NCBI GenBank assembly: GCA_036504515.1
Contig: DASXVA010000005.1
Span: 1-64,000, forward strand
Direction of reading: 5' to 3'
DNA from: AWTP1-18 sp036504515
GTDB lineage: Bacteria; Pseudomonadota; Gammaproteobacteria; Burkholderiales; Rhodocyclaceae
DNA: 64,000 nucleotides
This document shows, piece after piece, positions 9,628-19,570 of the stretch (its first letter is position 1; each line of letters opens with the position of its first letter). The notes below the pieces were generated by a model, which did not search any database, was not told the origin of the DNA, and worked only from the letters and a program-made list of their open reading frames with translations. The translations under genes and the position numbers were made by a program.

Positions 9628-10950
9628 ATGTCCACCAGTGCAAAAGCTACTAACGGTTCCAAGTTCGGCGATCTCTGGCGTCGACTCTGGTTCCTGCTGG
9701 GCGCGCTGGTGGTCTATCGCATTGGCGCACACATCCCTGTGCCCGGCATTAATCCTGCCCGTTTGGCTGAGCTTTTCCAGTCTCAGCAGGGTGGCATTCT
9801 TGGTGTTTTTAATTTGTTTTCAGGCGGAGCGCTTTCTCGCTTCACTATCTTTGCCTTGGGCATCATGCCTTACATCTCCTCATCGATCATCATGCAGTTG
9901 ATGTCGATTGCAGTGCCTTCACTTGAGGCATTGAAAAAGGAAGGCGAAGCTGGCCGTCGCAAAATTACGCAATACACCCGGTATGGCACTGTTGGTTTGG
10001 CTTTGTTCCAAGCAACAGGTATTGCCATCGCCTTGGAATCTCAAGCTGGCCTGGTGATAGATCCAGGCATGCTGTTTCGCGTTACGACAGTCGCTACGCT
10101 GCTGACTGGAACGATGTTTTTGATGTGGTTGGGTGAGCAGATTACTGAGCGTGGCCTCGGTAACGGTATCTCCATCATCATCTTTGCCGGTATTGCTGCT
10201 GGCTTGCCGAATGCACTTGGCGGTTTGTTTGAATTGGTGCGAACCGGTGCCATGCACCCCGTTTCTGCCCTGTTTATTGTTGCCCTCGTTGTATTAGTCA
10301 CTGCGTTTGTGGTTTTTGTTGAACGCGGTCAGCGCAAGATCTTGGTTAATTATGCAAAGCGCCAAGTAGGCAATAAGGTTTATGGTGGTCAAAGTAGCCA
10401 TCTACCTTTGAAGCTGAATATGGCTGGCGTAATTCCTCCTATCTTCGCGTCATCGATCATTCTGTTCCCCGCTACGGTTGCACAGTGGTTTGGCTCTTCT
10501 GAGCAAATGAATTGGCTTAAGGATGCCGCCGCGAAGCTTGCTCCAGGTCAACCTGTTTATGTGCTGCTGTACGCTACTGCGATTGCCTTCTTCTGTTTCT
10601 TTTACACAGCTCTTGTTTTTAATTCAAAAGAGACTGCTGACAATTTGAAGAAGAGTGGTGCTTTTGTTCCTGGTATTCGTCCTGGTGAGCAAACCGCCCG
10701 TTATATCGACAAAATTCTGATGCGCTTGACGTTGATCGGAGCCCTCTACATTACTCTGGTGTGTTTGTTGCCCGAGTTTCTGATTCTCAAGTGGAACGTG
10801 CCTTTCTATTTTGGCGGCACTAGCCTCTTGATTATCGTAGTCGTAACCATGGATTTCATGGCTCAGGTTCAGGCCTATGTCATGTCTCACCAGTACGAAA
10901 GTTTGTTGAAGAAAGCTAATTTCAAAGGCTCCGGTTTGCCGGTGCGTTGA
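9628..10950 (+). CDS. secY: Protein translocase channel subunit SecY
   Basis: SecY (440 residues) forms the ten-helix protein-conducting channel in the inner membrane, driven by the SecA encoded near 58.8 kb. It contains the first helix and plug region ([13 protein letters not shown]), [18 protein letters not shown], and the cytoplasmic loops ([35 protein letters not shown]) that bind SecA and the ribosome. The length is normal. It is embedded in the spc operon between rplO and infA. Confidence 0.98.
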   Translation: MSTSAKATNGSKFGDLWRRLWFLLGALVVYRIGAHIPVPGINPARLAELFQSQQGGILGVFNLFSGGALSRFTIFALGIMPYISSSIIMQLMSIAVPSLEALKKEGEAGRRKITQYTRYGTVGLALFQATGIAIALESQAGLVIDPGMLFRVTTVATLLTGTMFLMWLGEQITERGLGNGISIIIFAGIAAGLPNALGGLFELVRTGAMHPVSALFIVALVVLVTAFVVFVERGQRKILVNYAKRQVGNKVYGGQSSHLPLKLNMAGVIPPIFASSIILFPATVAQWFGSSEQMNWLKDAAAKLAPGQPVYVLLYATAIAFFCFFYTALVFNSKETADNLKKSGAFVPGIRPGEQTARYIDKILMRLTLIGALYITLVCLLPEFLILKWNVPFYFGGTSLLIIVVVTMDFMAQVQAYVMSHQYESLLKKANFKGSGLPVR

Positions 10951-10963
10951 ATAAAGTAGGTTT

Positions 10964-11182
10964 ATGGCGAAGGAAGACGTTATCGAAATGCAGGGTGAGG
11001 TCGTTGAAAACCTCCCTAATGCAACCTTCAGGGTAAAGCTGGAAAATGGGCACTTTGTGCTCGGTCACATTTCCGGAAAGATGCGTATGCATTACATCCG
11101 CATCCTGCCTGGAGATAAGGTGACTGTTCAGCTGACGCCCTATGATTTAACTAAGGGAAGAATCGTCTTCCGCGCCAAGTAG
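10964..11182 (+). CDS. infA: Translation initiation factor IF-1
   Basis: IF-1 (72 residues) is a single S1/OB-fold domain that occupies the A site of the 30S subunit during initiation. [39 protein letters not shown] and the end RIVFRAK are nearly invariant (first partly quoted). Its position between secY and rpmJ is the common betaproteobacterial order. Confidence 0.97.
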   Translation: MAKEDVIEMQGEVVENLPNATFRVKLENGHFVLGHISGKMRMHYIRILPGDKVTVQLTPYDLTKGRIVFRAK

Positions 11183-11202
11183 TAACTATCCGGAGAGTAA
11201 TC

Positions 11203-11316
11203 ATGAAAGTTCTGGCTTCGGTCAAGCGTATCTGCCGCAACTGCAAAATCATCCGTCGCAACCGCGTGGTTCGGGTCATCTGCACAGATCCCCGTCACAA
11301 GCAGCGCCAGGGTTGA
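11203..11316 (+). CDS. rpmJ: 50S ribosomal protein L36 (zinc form)
   Basis: This 37-residue protein reads [19 protein letters not shown] onward and keeps the zinc ligands Cys11, Cys14, Cys27 and His32. GGAGAG lies 7 nt before the ATG. Its stop codon overlaps the -35 box of the promoter for the next operon. Confidence 0.97.
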   Translation: MKVLASVKRICRNCKIIRRNRVVRVICTDPRHKQRQG

Positions 11317-11341
11317 TTACGTAAGTTTAATCAGATATAAT
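11313..11341 (+). promoter_or_regulatory. Strong sigma-70 promoter for rpsM-rplQ (alpha operon)
   Basis: TTGATT (11313-11318) and a perfect TATAAT (11336-11341) are spaced by 17 bp. The -35 box overlaps the rpmJ stop codon. Transcription would begin near 11348, giving a leader of about 35 nt before rpsM. Confidence 0.8.
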
Positions 11342-11382
11342 TTTCCGCTTTTATTTCGGCGATGAACAGGTAAGGTAACCAA

Positions 11383-11748
11383 ATGGCCCGTATCGCAGGT
11401 GTCAATATTCCAAATCATCAACACACAGAAATCGCTCTGACTGCGATTTATGGTGTGGGTCGTCCCCGCGCACAAAAAATTTGTGATGCGGCGGCTATCA
11501 AGCGTTCTGCAAAAATCAAGGATCTCACTGAGACCGAGATGGAGCGGCTTCGTGACGAAGTAGCTAAGTTCACCGTCGAAGGTGATCTGCGCCGTGAAGT
11601 CACCATGAACATCAAGCGCCTGATGGATCTTGGTTGCTATCGTGGCGTTCGCCATCGTCGTGGCCTTCCCCTCCGTGGTCAGCGTACTCGTACTAATGCC
11701 CGTACTCGTAAGGGTCCGCGCAAGTCTATCGCTGGCGCGAAGAAATAA
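11383..11748 (+). CDS. rpsM: 30S ribosomal protein S13
   Basis: S13 (121 residues) contacts the 50S subunit and the P-site tRNA from the 30S head. [40 protein letters not shown] (at the length limit) and the basic tail are conserved. AAGGTAACC precedes the ATG. It follows a strong promoter and begins the alpha operon. Confidence 0.98.
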   Translation: MARIAGVNIPNHQHTEIALTAIYGVGRPRAQKICDAAAIKRSAKIKDLTETEMERLRDEVAKFTVEGDLRREVTMNIKRLMDLGCYRGVRHRRGLPLRGQRTRTNARTRKGPRKSIAGAKK

Positions 11749-11761
11749 TAGGAACTAAAGC

Positions 11762-12151
11762 ATGGCTAAGACAGCTACCAAAGTTCGCAAGAAGGTTAAA
11801 AAGAACGTTGCCGAAGGTATCGCACACGTTCACGCCTCCTTCAACAACACCATCATCACGATCACCGATCGTCAGGGCAATGCTCTTTCTTGGGCAACTT
11901 CTGGCGGCGCCGGCTTCAAGGGCTCTCGTAAGAGCACCCCTTTTGCTGCGCAGGTCGCTGCTGAAGCTGCCGGCAAGGCTGCTCAGGAATGTGGTGTTAA
12001 GAATCTCGAAGTGCGCATCAAAGGTCCCGGCCCTGGCCGTGAATCTGCAGTTCGCGCATTGAACGCCCTCGGCATGAAGATCACTAGCATTACTGATATC
12101 ACGCCGGTTCCCCATAACGGCTGCCGCCCCCCGAAGCGTCGTCGTATCTAA
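11762..12151 (+). CDS. rpsK: 30S ribosomal protein S11
   Basis: S11 (129 residues) lies on the 30S platform near the mRNA exit. [31 protein letters not shown] and the end [15 protein letters not shown] are diagnostic. It has the standard position between rpsM and rpsD. Confidence 0.98.
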   Translation: MAKTATKVRKKVKKNVAEGIAHVHASFNNTIITITDRQGNALSWATSGGAGFKGSRKSTPFAAQVAAEAAGKAAQECGVKNLEVRIKGPGPGRESAVRALNALGMKITSITDITPVPHNGCRPPKRRRI

Positions 12152-12179
12152 CGCGCCTCTGAAGAACAAGGAGTTATAA

Positions 12180-12809
12180 GTGGCTCGCAACCTTGATCCA
12201 AAATGTCGTCAGTGCCGCCGTGAGGGTGAGAAGCTCTTCCTCAAGGCTGAAAAGTGCTTTACTGACAAGTGCGCTATCGAGCGCCGTGCCTATGCTCCTG
12301 GCCAACATGGTCAGAAGTCCGGTCAACGCCTGTCTGGCTACGGTCAGCAGCTGCGTGAAAAGCAAAAGATTCGTCGTATTTACGGCGTGCTGGAACGTCA
12401 GTTCCGCAAAGTCTTTGCTGAAGCCGAACGTAAGAAGGGTCAGACTGGTGAAAACCTTCTGAAGCTTCTTGAAGGCCGTCTCGATGCAGTCGTCTATCGT
12501 ATGGGCTTTGGTGGTTCCCGTGCCGAGTCCCGTCAGATCGTCCGTCACAACGGCATTCTGGTGAACGGCAAGCGTGTGAACATCCCTTCATACAACATGC
12601 GTCCTGGCGACGTGGTCCAACTGACCGAACGCGCTAAGGCTCAGCTGCGTAGCAAGGCTGCTCTTGAAGCTGCTGAGTCTCGTGGTCTGCCCGCATGGTT
12701 GGATGTGAACGTGAAGGAAGGTAAGGGCGTATTCAAGGCCTACCCCACTCGTGACGAACTGCCACCTTCTATCAATGAAGGTCTGGTGGTCGAACTGTAC
12801 TCGCGTTAA
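12180..12809 (+). CDS. rpsD: 30S ribosomal protein S4
   Basis: S4 (209 residues) starts 16S rRNA assembly. The N-terminal part has the Cys pattern ([18 protein letters not shown]; both Cys pairs present) and the S4 RNA-binding domain is near residues 96-160 ([20 protein letters not shown]). The start is GTG at 12180, with AAGGAG about 6 nt upstream. No ATG near the conserved start [10 protein letters not shown] would serve. Confidence 0.98.
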   Translation: MARNLDPKCRQCRREGEKLFLKAEKCFTDKCAIERRAYAPGQHGQKSGQRLSGYGQQLREKQKIRRIYGVLERQFRKVFAEAERKKGQTGENLLKLLEGRLDAVVYRMGFGGSRAESRQIVRHNGILVNGKRVNIPSYNMRPGDVVQLTERAKAQLRSKAALEAAESRGLPAWLDVNVKEGKGVFKAYPTRDELPPSINEGLVVELYSR

Positions 12810-12821
12810 TTCGTTGTCTTA

Positions 12822-12853
12822 GCGCCTGATGCCCCAGTCGGGGCATCAGGCGC
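12822..12853 (+). terminator. Perfect 14-bp hairpin between rpsD and rpoA
   Basis: GCGCCTGATGCCCC (12822-12835) pairs completely with 12840-12853 around the loop AGTC. There is no T tract after it (ATTCTCATTTG), so it is more likely an attenuator or an mRNA-processing or stability element in the alpha operon than a full terminator. rpoA begins 22 nt later. Confidence 0.6.
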
Positions 12854-12875
12854 ATTCTCATTTGAAGGAATGCAG

Positions 12876-13859
12876 ATGCAAAGCAATGCACTTCTGAAGC
12901 CCCGTATTGTTGATGTTCAATCCCTTTCTCCGGTCCACGCCCGTGTGGTGATGGAACCGTTCGAGCGTGGCTACGGCCATACTCTGGGCAATGCGCTGCG
13001 CCGTATTCTCCTTTCCTCCATGCCTGGTGCTGCTCCTACGGAAGTCAGCATCGACGGCGTGTTGCACGAGTACTCCACGATCGAAGGTGTTCGTGAAGAC
13101 GTAGTCGACATTCTCTTGAACCTCAAGGGTGTTGTGCTGAAGATGCATGGTCGCAATGAAACGACCCTGACTCTAAGCAAGGCTGGTGAAGGCGTTGTGA
13201 CTGCTGCTGATATTCAGACAGCTCATGATGTCGAAATCATCAATCCCGATCACGTCATCGCCCACATCGCTCCTGGCGGTAAGCTGGATATGCAGATCAA
13301 GGTTGAGCTGGGCCGTGGTTACGAGCCTGCTAATACCCGTCCTGCAGCCAAGGAAGAAGGCAAGACTATCGGCCGTATTCTGCTGGATGCTTCTTTCAGC
13401 CCCGTGCGTCGCGTCAGCTACCAAGTTGAATCCGCTCGTGTCGAACAGCGTACCGATCTGGACAAGCTGATCATCGATCTGGAAACCAACGGTGCTGTTG
13501 ACCCCGAGCAATCCATTCGCAGCGCGGCCCGTATCCTGATGGATCAGCTGTCTGTGTTTGCCGATCTGGAAACCACAACTGTTGTTCCTGTTGAACAGAA
13601 ACAACTGCCTGTGGCACCTGAATTGCTGCGCCCTGTGGATGATCTGGAACTGACAGTTCGCTCTGCAAACTGCCTCAAGGCCGAGAACATTTACTACATC
13701 GGTGACCTGATTCAGCGCACTGAAACCGAGCTGCTCAAGACCCCCAACCTGGGTCGCAAGTCGCTCAATGAAATCAAGGAAGTGCTGGCTTCTCGCGGCC
13801 TCACCCTTGGCATGAAACTCGAGAACTGGCCTCCGGTCGGCCTCGAAAAGATGGGCTGA
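12876..13859 (+). CDS. rpoA: RNA polymerase alpha subunit
   Basis: The alpha subunit (327 residues) starts polymerase assembly and binds UP elements and activators. The N-terminal domain has [20 protein letters not shown] and the C-terminal domain begins near [20 protein letters not shown] (about residue 248), after a linker. Two in-frame ATGs exist, at 12870 and 12876. GAAGGA ends immediately before the first, so only the second has usable spacing, giving [15 protein letters not shown], a typical betaproteobacterial start. Confidence 0.97.
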   Translation: MQSNALLKPRIVDVQSLSPVHARVVMEPFERGYGHTLGNALRRILLSSMPGAAPTEVSIDGVLHEYSTIEGVREDVVDILLNLKGVVLKMHGRNETTLTLSKAGEGVVTAADIQTAHDVEIINPDHVIAHIAPGGKLDMQIKVELGRGYEPANTRPAAKEEGKTIGRILLDASFSPVRRVSYQVESARVEQRTDLDKLIIDLETNGAVDPEQSIRSAARILMDQLSVFADLETTTVVPVEQKQLPVAPELLRPVDDLELTVRSANCLKAENIYYIGDLIQRTETELLKTPNLGRKSLNEIKEVLASRGLTLGMKLENWPPVGLEKMG

Positions 13860-13943
13860 TTTTCAGCTCAAAAATAACCCCCGCAAACTATCAACGGGCC
13901 ACTTGCAAAGCGCGGTGGCCCCAAAACATAAAGGGATTTCACC

Positions 13944-14336
13944 ATGCGTCACGGTAACGGTCTTCGTAAGCTCAACCGCACTTCCTCCCATCGTCAAGCC
14001 ATGTTCCGCAACATGGCCGTGTCTCTGCTTCGCCACGAAGCAATCAAGACAACTCTGCCGAAGGCAAAGGAACTGCGTCGCGTTGTTGAGCCCCTCATCA
14101 CTCTGGGCAAGAAGCCCAGTCTGGCCAATCGTCGCCTTGCTTTCGACCGCCTGCGCGATCGCGAAGTTGTTTGCAAGATTTTCGACGTGCTTGGCCCCCG
14201 CTTCTCCGCCCGCAATGGCGGCTATCTGCGCATTCTGAAGATGGGTTTCCGTCAAGGCGACAATGCCCCTATGGCCTACGTCGAACTGCTGGATCGCCCT
14301 GAAGAAGGCTCAGTTGAAGCCGTTTCAGCAGAATAA
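13944..14336 (+). CDS. rplQ: 50S ribosomal protein L17
   Basis: L17 (130 residues) ends the alpha operon. [20 protein letters not shown] and [20 protein letters not shown] are typical. A hairpin (13896-13902 with 13915-13921) in the 84-nt gap after rpoA lies ahead of the AAAGGGA ribosome binding site. A clear terminator follows the gene. Confidence 0.98.
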   Translation: MRHGNGLRKLNRTSSHRQAMFRNMAVSLLRHEAIKTTLPKAKELRRVVEPLITLGKKPSLANRRLAFDRLRDREVVCKIFDVLGPRFSARNGGYLRILKMGFRQGDNAPMAYVELLDRPEEGSVEAVSAE

Positions 14337-14357
14337 GTCATCATTCTCGCTGCACAA

Positions 14358-14383
14358 AAAAAGGCCGGGTAACCGGCCTTTTT
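14358..14383 (+). terminator. Rho-independent terminator after rplQ
   Basis: An 11-bp A/T-flanked stem (14358-14368 with 14373-14383, loop GTAA) is followed by GCTTTTT. It ends the ribosomal protein supercluster. Confidence 0.92.
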
Positions 14384-14438
14384 GCTTTTTAAGCACTTGC
14401 TTTGAGGAAAACGGCTGTTGCTGTCCGCTGTCGCTCCC

Positions 14439-14765
14439 TCACTTTGCAGCATTCATTTCGTCCCAGAGGGCTTTGGCAAAGGTTTTCCATACCTGGCCAC
14501 CGTGGGTAAGCAAACCATCTTCAGCGCTTTGGGTCATGAGCTTGAGCATGAGATGAGCAAGTCCAAAGAGCTCAACCTTTGCCAAGACCTCGGGACTCTT
14601 TGATCCGTTAAGCGTAACGGAATCACCATGGTAAGAAAGTGCCTGACGAGCCAAGTCTCGCACCTGTGCTTCATTGCTCCAGTCAATGCCGATAACTATG
14701 CCCTTGCGGAAAATCTCGGTTTCGAGCTGCTGAGCCTCTGTGGTGAAGTGTTGAAAGTTGGGCAT
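14439..14765 (-). CDS. Hypothetical protein downstream of uvrA
   Basis: This 108-residue protein (MPNFQHFTTEAQQLETEIFRK at the start, given in part) is not one I recognise. It has no signal peptide or membrane segment and looks like a compact, mostly helical cytoplasmic protein. It starts 2 nt after the uvrA stop on the same strand, so it is very probably co-transcribed with uvrA. Whether it takes part in repair is unknown. It is convergent with rplQ, with the rplQ terminator between them. Confidence 0.75.
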   Translation of the reverse strand: MPNFQHFTTEAQQLETEIFRKGIVIGIDWSNEAQVRDLARQALSYHGDSVTLNGSKSPEVLAKVELFGLAHLMLKLMTQSAEDGLLTHGGQVWKTFAKALWDEMNAAK

Positions 14766-14767
14766 GG

Positions 14768-17611
14768 TTATTTTCTTTTCTTGGTAGTTTTGACCGGAGT
14801 CAGCAGTGCACGAAGGTATTGGCCAGTGTGACTGACCTTGCTTTGAGCCACTTGCTCAGGCGTACCGCTGGCAATGATTTGACCGCCACCATCACCACCT
14901 TCTGGGCCAAGGTCAATGATCCAGTCTGCCGTTTTGATGACATCGAGGTTGTGCTCAATCACGACGATAGTGTTGCCGTGATCGCGCAGACGGTGAAGTA
15001 CCGTCAGCAGCATCTCGATATCCTGAAAGTGCAGGCCGGTGGTCGGCTCGTCAAGGATATAGAGGGTCCGCCCTGTGTCCCGTTTGGAAAGTTCAAGGGC
15101 AAGCTTGACCCGTTGAGCCTCGCCGCCAGAAAGTGTGGTGGCACTCTGACCCAGTTGGATATAGGAAAGACCAACATCCATCAGGGTTTGCAGCTTCTTG
15201 GCGACTACGGGAACAGGATCAAAGAACTCTCTTGCCTGCTCTACCGTCATCTGCAGCACGTCATGGATGGTCTTGCCTTTGTAGCGGATTTCAAGGGTTT
15301 CGCGGTTGTAGCGTTTCCCATGACAAACATCGCAGGGAACGAACACATCTGGCAGGAAATGCATTTCGACCTTGATGACGCCATCGCCCTGGCAGGCTTC
15401 ACAACGACCACCTTTGACGTTAAAGGAGAAGCGTCCGGGCTCGTAGCCTCGTTGCCGTGACTCGGGTACGCCGGAAAAAAGCTCACGGATAGGCGTAAGC
15501 AAGCCGGTGTAAGTCGCCGGATTGGAACGGGGTGTTCGACCGATAGGGGATTGATCGACGTTGATGACCTTGTCGAAAAACTCAAGCCCTTCAATCTGCC
15601 CGTAGGCTGCGGGCTCCACGGCCGAACCATATAGATGGCGAGCCGCAACGGCGTACAACGTGTCGTTGATCAGGGTGGATTTGCCGGAGCCAGAAACACC
15701 CGTGACGCAGGTCAGCAAGCCAACCGGCAGGGTCAGAGACACCTCCTTGAGGTTGTTTCCTGTGGCATTGCGAATGTGAAGTTCACGTTCCGGGTCCGGT
15801 GCCGTGCGCTTCTGTGGAACAGCAATGGCCTTCCGTCCGGACAAATAGGCACCGGTCAAAGAGTTTTCGTCAGCCTGTACCTGAGCCGGAGTGCCTTGGG
15901 AAACAACGACACCGCCGTGTTCTCCTGCGCCCGGTCCCATATCAACAACGTAATCAGCATTCTCAATGGCTTCCTGATCGTGCTCAACAACGATCACGGT
16001 GTTGCCAATGTCCCGAAGGCGCACCAGGGTTTGCAGCAGGCGGGTGTTATCACGTTGATGCAGGCCGATGGAGGGTTCATCCAGTACATACATCACCCCG
16101 GTCAATCCGGAGCCGATTTGACTGGCAAGACGGATGCGCTGAGCCTCGCCACCGGATAGCGTTTCCGCAGAACGATCAAGGGACAGGTAGTCGAGCCCGA
16201 CATTGACCAGAAAACCCACACGGCTGTCGATTTCCTTGACGACCTTGTCCGCCACCTGGGCTTTGTGGCCGCTCAATTTCAGGGAGCTGAAAAAGTCGCG
16301 ACACTGACCCAGGGCGAGATGGCTGATTTCAGCAATGGTTTTACCGCCAATGAAAACATGGCGTGCCTCTTTGCGCAGACGAGTGCCTTCGCACTCCGGG
16401 CAGGGGCGGGAATTGAGGTACTTGGCCAACTCTTCGCGAACGGAAAGGGAGTCGGTTTCCCGATAGCGCCGCTCAAGATTGGGGATGATGCCTTCAAAGG
16501 CATGGGTACGGTCCAGGCGGGTTCCCTTTTCGTTGAGGTAACGGAAACGGACTTCAACATTGCCCGAGCCGTGCAGCAATATCTGCTGCAACTTACTTGG
16601 CAGTTTTTCGTAGGGCGTCGTAATGTCAAACTTGTAGTGCTCAGCCAAGGACTCCAGCATCTGGTGATAGAACTGGTTACGCTTATCCCAGCCCTTGACC
16701 GCTCCGGCAGCCAGGGAAAGGTGCGGGAAAGCCACTACACGGTTCGGATCGAAAAACTGGATCTGCCCCAGACCGTCGCACTGGGGACACGCACCCATGG
16801 GATTGTTGAAGGAGAACAGCCGTGGCTCCAGCTCCTGCAGGGCGTAGGAACATACGGGGCAGGCAAAGCGGGCCGAGAACATGTATTCCTTATCGGAATC
16901 CATTTCCACGGCAATGGCCCGGCCTTCGGCATGGGTGAGGGCGGTTTCAAAGCTTTCTGCCAGGCGCTGGCGCTGATCCGGTCGCACTTTGAGGCGGTCC
17001 ACAACCACATCAACGGAATGCTTGCTGGTCTTGGCGAGCTTGGGCAGGGAATCGATGTCGTACACCTTGCCGTTGACCCGCAGCCGGACAAACCCCTGGG
17101 CCCGCAGCTCAGAAAACAGCTCCAGCTGCTCACCCTTGCGATTTGCTACAACAGGAGCCAGGATCATCAGCTTGGTGTCTTCCGGCAAGGCCAGAACATG
17201 ATCCACCATCTGGGAAACGCTCATGGCCTCCAGGGGCAGGCCATGGTCCGGGCAATGGGGAGTTCCCGCCCGGGCAAAGAGCAGCCGCATGTAGTCGTGG
17301 ATTTCCGTCACCGTGCCAACGGTGGAGCGGGGATTGTGGCTGGTGGCTTTCTGCTCGATGGAAATGGACGGGGAGAGTCCCTCGATCAGGTCCACATCGG
17401 GCTTTTCCATCAACTGCAAAAATTGGCGGGCGTAGGCTGAGAGAGACTCAACATAGCGCCGCTGACCTTCTGCGTAGAGGGTGTCAAAAGCCAGGGAGCT
17501 TTTGCCCGAGCCCGACAAGCCGGTAATAACCGTCAGCTTGTTGCGGGGCAGGTCGAGGTTGATATTCTTGAGGTTGTGGGTGCGAGCACCGCGAATCTTG
17601 ATCGTTTCCAT
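14768..17611 (-). CDS. uvrA: Excinuclease ABC subunit A
   Basis: UvrA is the damage-sensing ATPase of nucleotide excision repair and loads UvrB. Both ABC modules are present: Walker [10 protein letters not shown] near residue 31 and GVSGSGKST near 640, with LSGGEAQRI and [12 protein letters not shown] signatures. Zinc fingers CPVCSYALQ...CPQC and CEACQGDG...CDVC are intact. The ATG at 17611 gives [16 protein letters not shown], matching the family; a TTG nine bases upstream is less likely. I see no LexA box (CTGT-N8-ACAG) in the 68-bp gap to the divergent MFS gene. Confidence 0.97.
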   Translation of the reverse strand: METIKIRGARTHNLKNINLDLPRNKLTVITGLSGSGKSSLAFDTLYAEGQRRYVESLSAYARQFLQLMEKPDVDLIEGLSPSISIEQKATSHNPRSTVGTVTEIHDYMRLLFARAGTPHCPDHGLPLEAMSVSQMVDHVLALPEDTKLMILAPVVANRKGEQLELFSELRAQGFVRLRVNGKVYDIDSLPKLAKTSKHSVDVVVDRLKVRPDQRQRLAESFETALTHAEGRAIAVEMDSDKEYMFSARFACPVCSYALQELEPRLFSFNNPMGACPQCDGLGQIQFFDPNRVVAFPHLSLAAGAVKGWDKRNQFYHQMLESLAEHYKFDITTPYEKLPSKLQQILLHGSGNVEVRFRYLNEKGTRLDRTHAFEGIIPNLERRYRETDSLSVREELAKYLNSRPCPECEGTRLRKEARHVFIGGKTIAEISHLALGQCRDFFSSLKLSGHKAQVADKVVKEIDSRVGFLVNVGLDYLSLDRSAETLSGGEAQRIRLASQIGSGLTGVMYVLDEPSIGLHQRDNTRLLQTLVRLRDIGNTVIVVEHDQEAIENADYVVDMGPGAGEHGGVVVSQGTPAQVQADENSLTGAYLSGRKAIAVPQKRTAPDPERELHIRNATGNNLKEVSLTLPVGLLTCVTGVSGSGKSTLINDTLYAVAARHLYGSAVEPAAYGQIEGLEFFDKVINVDQSPIGRTPRSNPATYTGLLTPIRELFSGVPESRQRGYEPGRFSFNVKGGRCEACQGDGVIKVEMHFLPDVFVPCDVCHGKRYNRETLEIRYKGKTIHDVLQMTVEQAREFFDPVPVVAKKLQTLMDVGLSYIQLGQSATTLSGGEAQRVKLALELSKRDTGRTLYILDEPTTGLHFQDIEMLLTVLHRLRDHGNTIVVIEHNLDVIKTADWIIDLGPEGGDGGGQIIASGTPEQVAQSKVSHTGQYLRALLTPVKTTKKRK

Positions 17612-17679
17612 GGATTTCAACTGGTGGCGAGTTGGCCAGACCGGCTAATATACCGGCTTTCTCTTGCACGACTCCTCCT

Positions 17680-19059
17680 ATGGATTTCCCGGAAAAAATG
17701 ACCCGGCTGGAACTGCGGGCCACGGTATCCCTTGCACTGGTTTTCTCCCTGCGCATGTTCGGCATGTTCTCCATTCTGCCGGTACTCGCCCTTTATGCCC
17801 AAGGGCTGCCGGGAGGCGATAGTCCATTGCTGATCGGGGTTGCCCTGGGTATTGATGGGCTGGCTCAAGCCTTTCTTCAAATTCCCTTTGGGCTGCTGTC
17901 GGACCGCTATGGCCGCAAGCGCATGATCTACATCGGCTTGCTGTTGTTCGCCCTGGGCAGTTTCATTGCCGCCAGCGCCACAACCCTGCCGCTGATCATT
18001 GTCGGCCGCCTGGTGCAGGGCACCGGGGCCGTTGCCGCCGCCATCATCGCCCTGACGGCAGACTTGACCCGGGAAGAGCACCGGGCCAAAGGCATGGCCA
18101 TGATCGGCATCAGTATCGGCGCCACCTTCGGTGCCTCCATGGTGCTCGGACCCGCCCTTAACCACTGGATCGGCGTTCCCGGCATCTTTGCCCTGACTGG
18201 CGTGCTGGCAATTGCTGCCATGGGGGTGATTCGGTTCATCGTTCCCAATCCCCAGATCAGTCGCGTCCATGCCGACGCTGAAACCGTGCCGGAACGCATC
18301 GCCTCCGTCCTGCGCAATACCGAACTGCAGCGCCTCAACTTCGGCATCTTCAGCCTGCACTCGGCCATGCGCGGGCTGTTCGTCGTGATTCCCCTACTAC
18401 TGGTCAGCATCGGTGGGCTGCCCGGGGCGGAGCACTGGAAGGTCTACCTCCCGATCATGACCATTTCCTTCTTCGGCGCCGTGCCCGCCATCATCATTGC
18501 CGAAAAGCATGGCCGCATGAAGGCGGTGTTCTGTAGCGCCATTGGTCTGCTGGGCATCTCCACCCTGGTAATGGCGGTCTTCATCAATCATTTCAGCGGC
18601 GTGGTTGTCGGCCTGTTCGGCTTCTTCCTCGCCTTCAATCTGCTGGAAGCCACCTTGCCCTCCCTGGTGTCTAAAATCGCGCCGGTGGGAAGCAAGGGCA
18701 CCGCCATCGGCGTCTATAACAGCTTTCAGTTTTTCGGCCTGTTTCTGGGAGGTGCCTTTGGGGGCTTCCTGGTGCAACACGTGGGCAGCGCAGCCGTCTT
18801 TGTTTTTTCAGCCGGCCTCATTCTCGCGTGGTTGCTTTTGGCCCTCTCCATGACCCCGCCGCTGCGGGTCAAAACCATGATGCTGCATGTGGGAGAGATC
18901 AGTGAAACTCGTGCCGCGGAACTCTCCGCCGCCCTCGCAGCCCTCTCTGGCGTGAGCGAAGCGACGGTTATCGGGGCCGAGGGCGTGGCATACTTGAAGG
19001 TCAGCATGGCGCAATGGGATCAGGCCGGTGCGCTGCAACTCATCAACAAAGGAAATTGA
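17680..19059 (+). CDS. yajR: YajR-type MFS transporter with C-terminal YAM domain
   Basis: A 12-helix major facilitator with motif [13 protein letters not shown] near residues 71-82. The last 60 or so residues form a separate soluble ferredoxin-like segment ([20 protein letters not shown], then AYLKV), which is the YAM domain of YajR. Segments such as [16 protein letters not shown] and [20 protein letters not shown] parallel E. coli YajR. The substrate is unknown. ATG 17680 is preferred; ATG 17698 has a better GGAAAA spacing and is possible. ssb begins 1 nt after the stop. Confidence 0.85.
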   Translation: MDFPEKMTRLELRATVSLALVFSLRMFGMFSILPVLALYAQGLPGGDSPLLIGVALGIDGLAQAFLQIPFGLLSDRYGRKRMIYIGLLLFALGSFIAASATTLPLIIVGRLVQGTGAVAAAIIALTADLTREEHRAKGMAMIGISIGATFGASMVLGPALNHWIGVPGIFALTGVLAIAAMGVIRFIVPNPQISRVHADAETVPERIASVLRNTELQRLNFGIFSLHSAMRGLFVVIPLLLVSIGGLPGAEHWKVYLPIMTISFFGAVPAIIIAEKHGRMKAVFCSAIGLLGISTLVMAVFINHFSGVVVGLFGFFLAFNLLEATLPSLVSKIAPVGSKGTAIGVYNSFQFFGLFLGGAFGGFLVQHVGSAAVFVFSAGLILAWLLLALSMTPPLRVKTMMLHVGEISETRAAELSAALAALSGVSEATVIGAEGVAYLKVSMAQWDQAGALQLINKGN

Positions 19060-19060
19060 T

Positions 19061-19549
19061 ATGGCATCGGTAAATAAAGTGATTCTGGTTGGTAATGTCG
19101 GCAAAGACCCGGAAACCCGCTACACCCCTAACGGCGACCAGATCACCAACGTCAGCGTCGCCACCACCGATACCTGGAAGGACAAGGCCACCGGCGAGCG
19201 CCGCGAGGCCACCGAATGGCACCGCATCGTCTTTTTTGGCAAGCTGGCCGAGATCGCCGGTCAGTACCTGAAGAAAGGCTCCCAGGTTTACGTTGAAGGC
19301 CGCCTGCGCACCCGCAAGTGGCAAGGCCAGGACGGTCAGGACCGTTACACCACAGAAATCAGTGCCGACGCCATGCAGATGCTGGGTCGTCGTGAAGGCG
19401 GTGGTGCTCCCGAATACGATCAGCGTCCCCCCGCTTCTTCCGGCAGCAGCAGTTCCAGCGCCTCCCGCAGCGCTCCTTCCAGCCGTCCTTCCGCACCTCC
19501 CCCTCCCTCCGGCGGCCTGGGCGATTTCGAGGACGACATTCCCTTCTAA
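19061..19549 (+). CDS. ssb: Single-stranded DNA-binding protein
   Basis: SSB (162 residues) coats single-stranded DNA in replication, repair and recombination. The OB fold covers residues 1-110 ([41 protein letters not shown] at the limit). A Ser/Pro-rich linker leads to the acidic tip DFEDDIPF, which docks partner proteins. A longer in-frame opening from 19028 is inside the MFS gene and is rejected. The neighbourhood with uvrA is common in proteobacteria. Confidence 0.97.
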   Translation: MASVNKVILVGNVGKDPETRYTPNGDQITNVSVATTDTWKDKATGERREATEWHRIVFFGKLAEIAGQYLKKGSQVYVEGRLRTRKWQGQDGQDRYTTEISADAMQMLGRREGGGAPEYDQRPPASSGSSSSSASRSAPSSRPSAPPPPSGGLGDFEDDIPF

Positions 19550-19570
19550 GCATTGCCAGGGCCCAGGATC

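Noticed and set aside
16265..17440. A 391-codon open frame antisense to uvrA
   Set aside because: uvrA is intact on the other strand with all motifs. The antisense product has no recognisable domain.
17612..17679. Search for a LexA box between uvrA and the MFS gene
   Set aside because: No CTGT-N8-ACAG or close variant is present. CCGGCTAATATACCGG looks palindromic only because CCGG is self-complementary.
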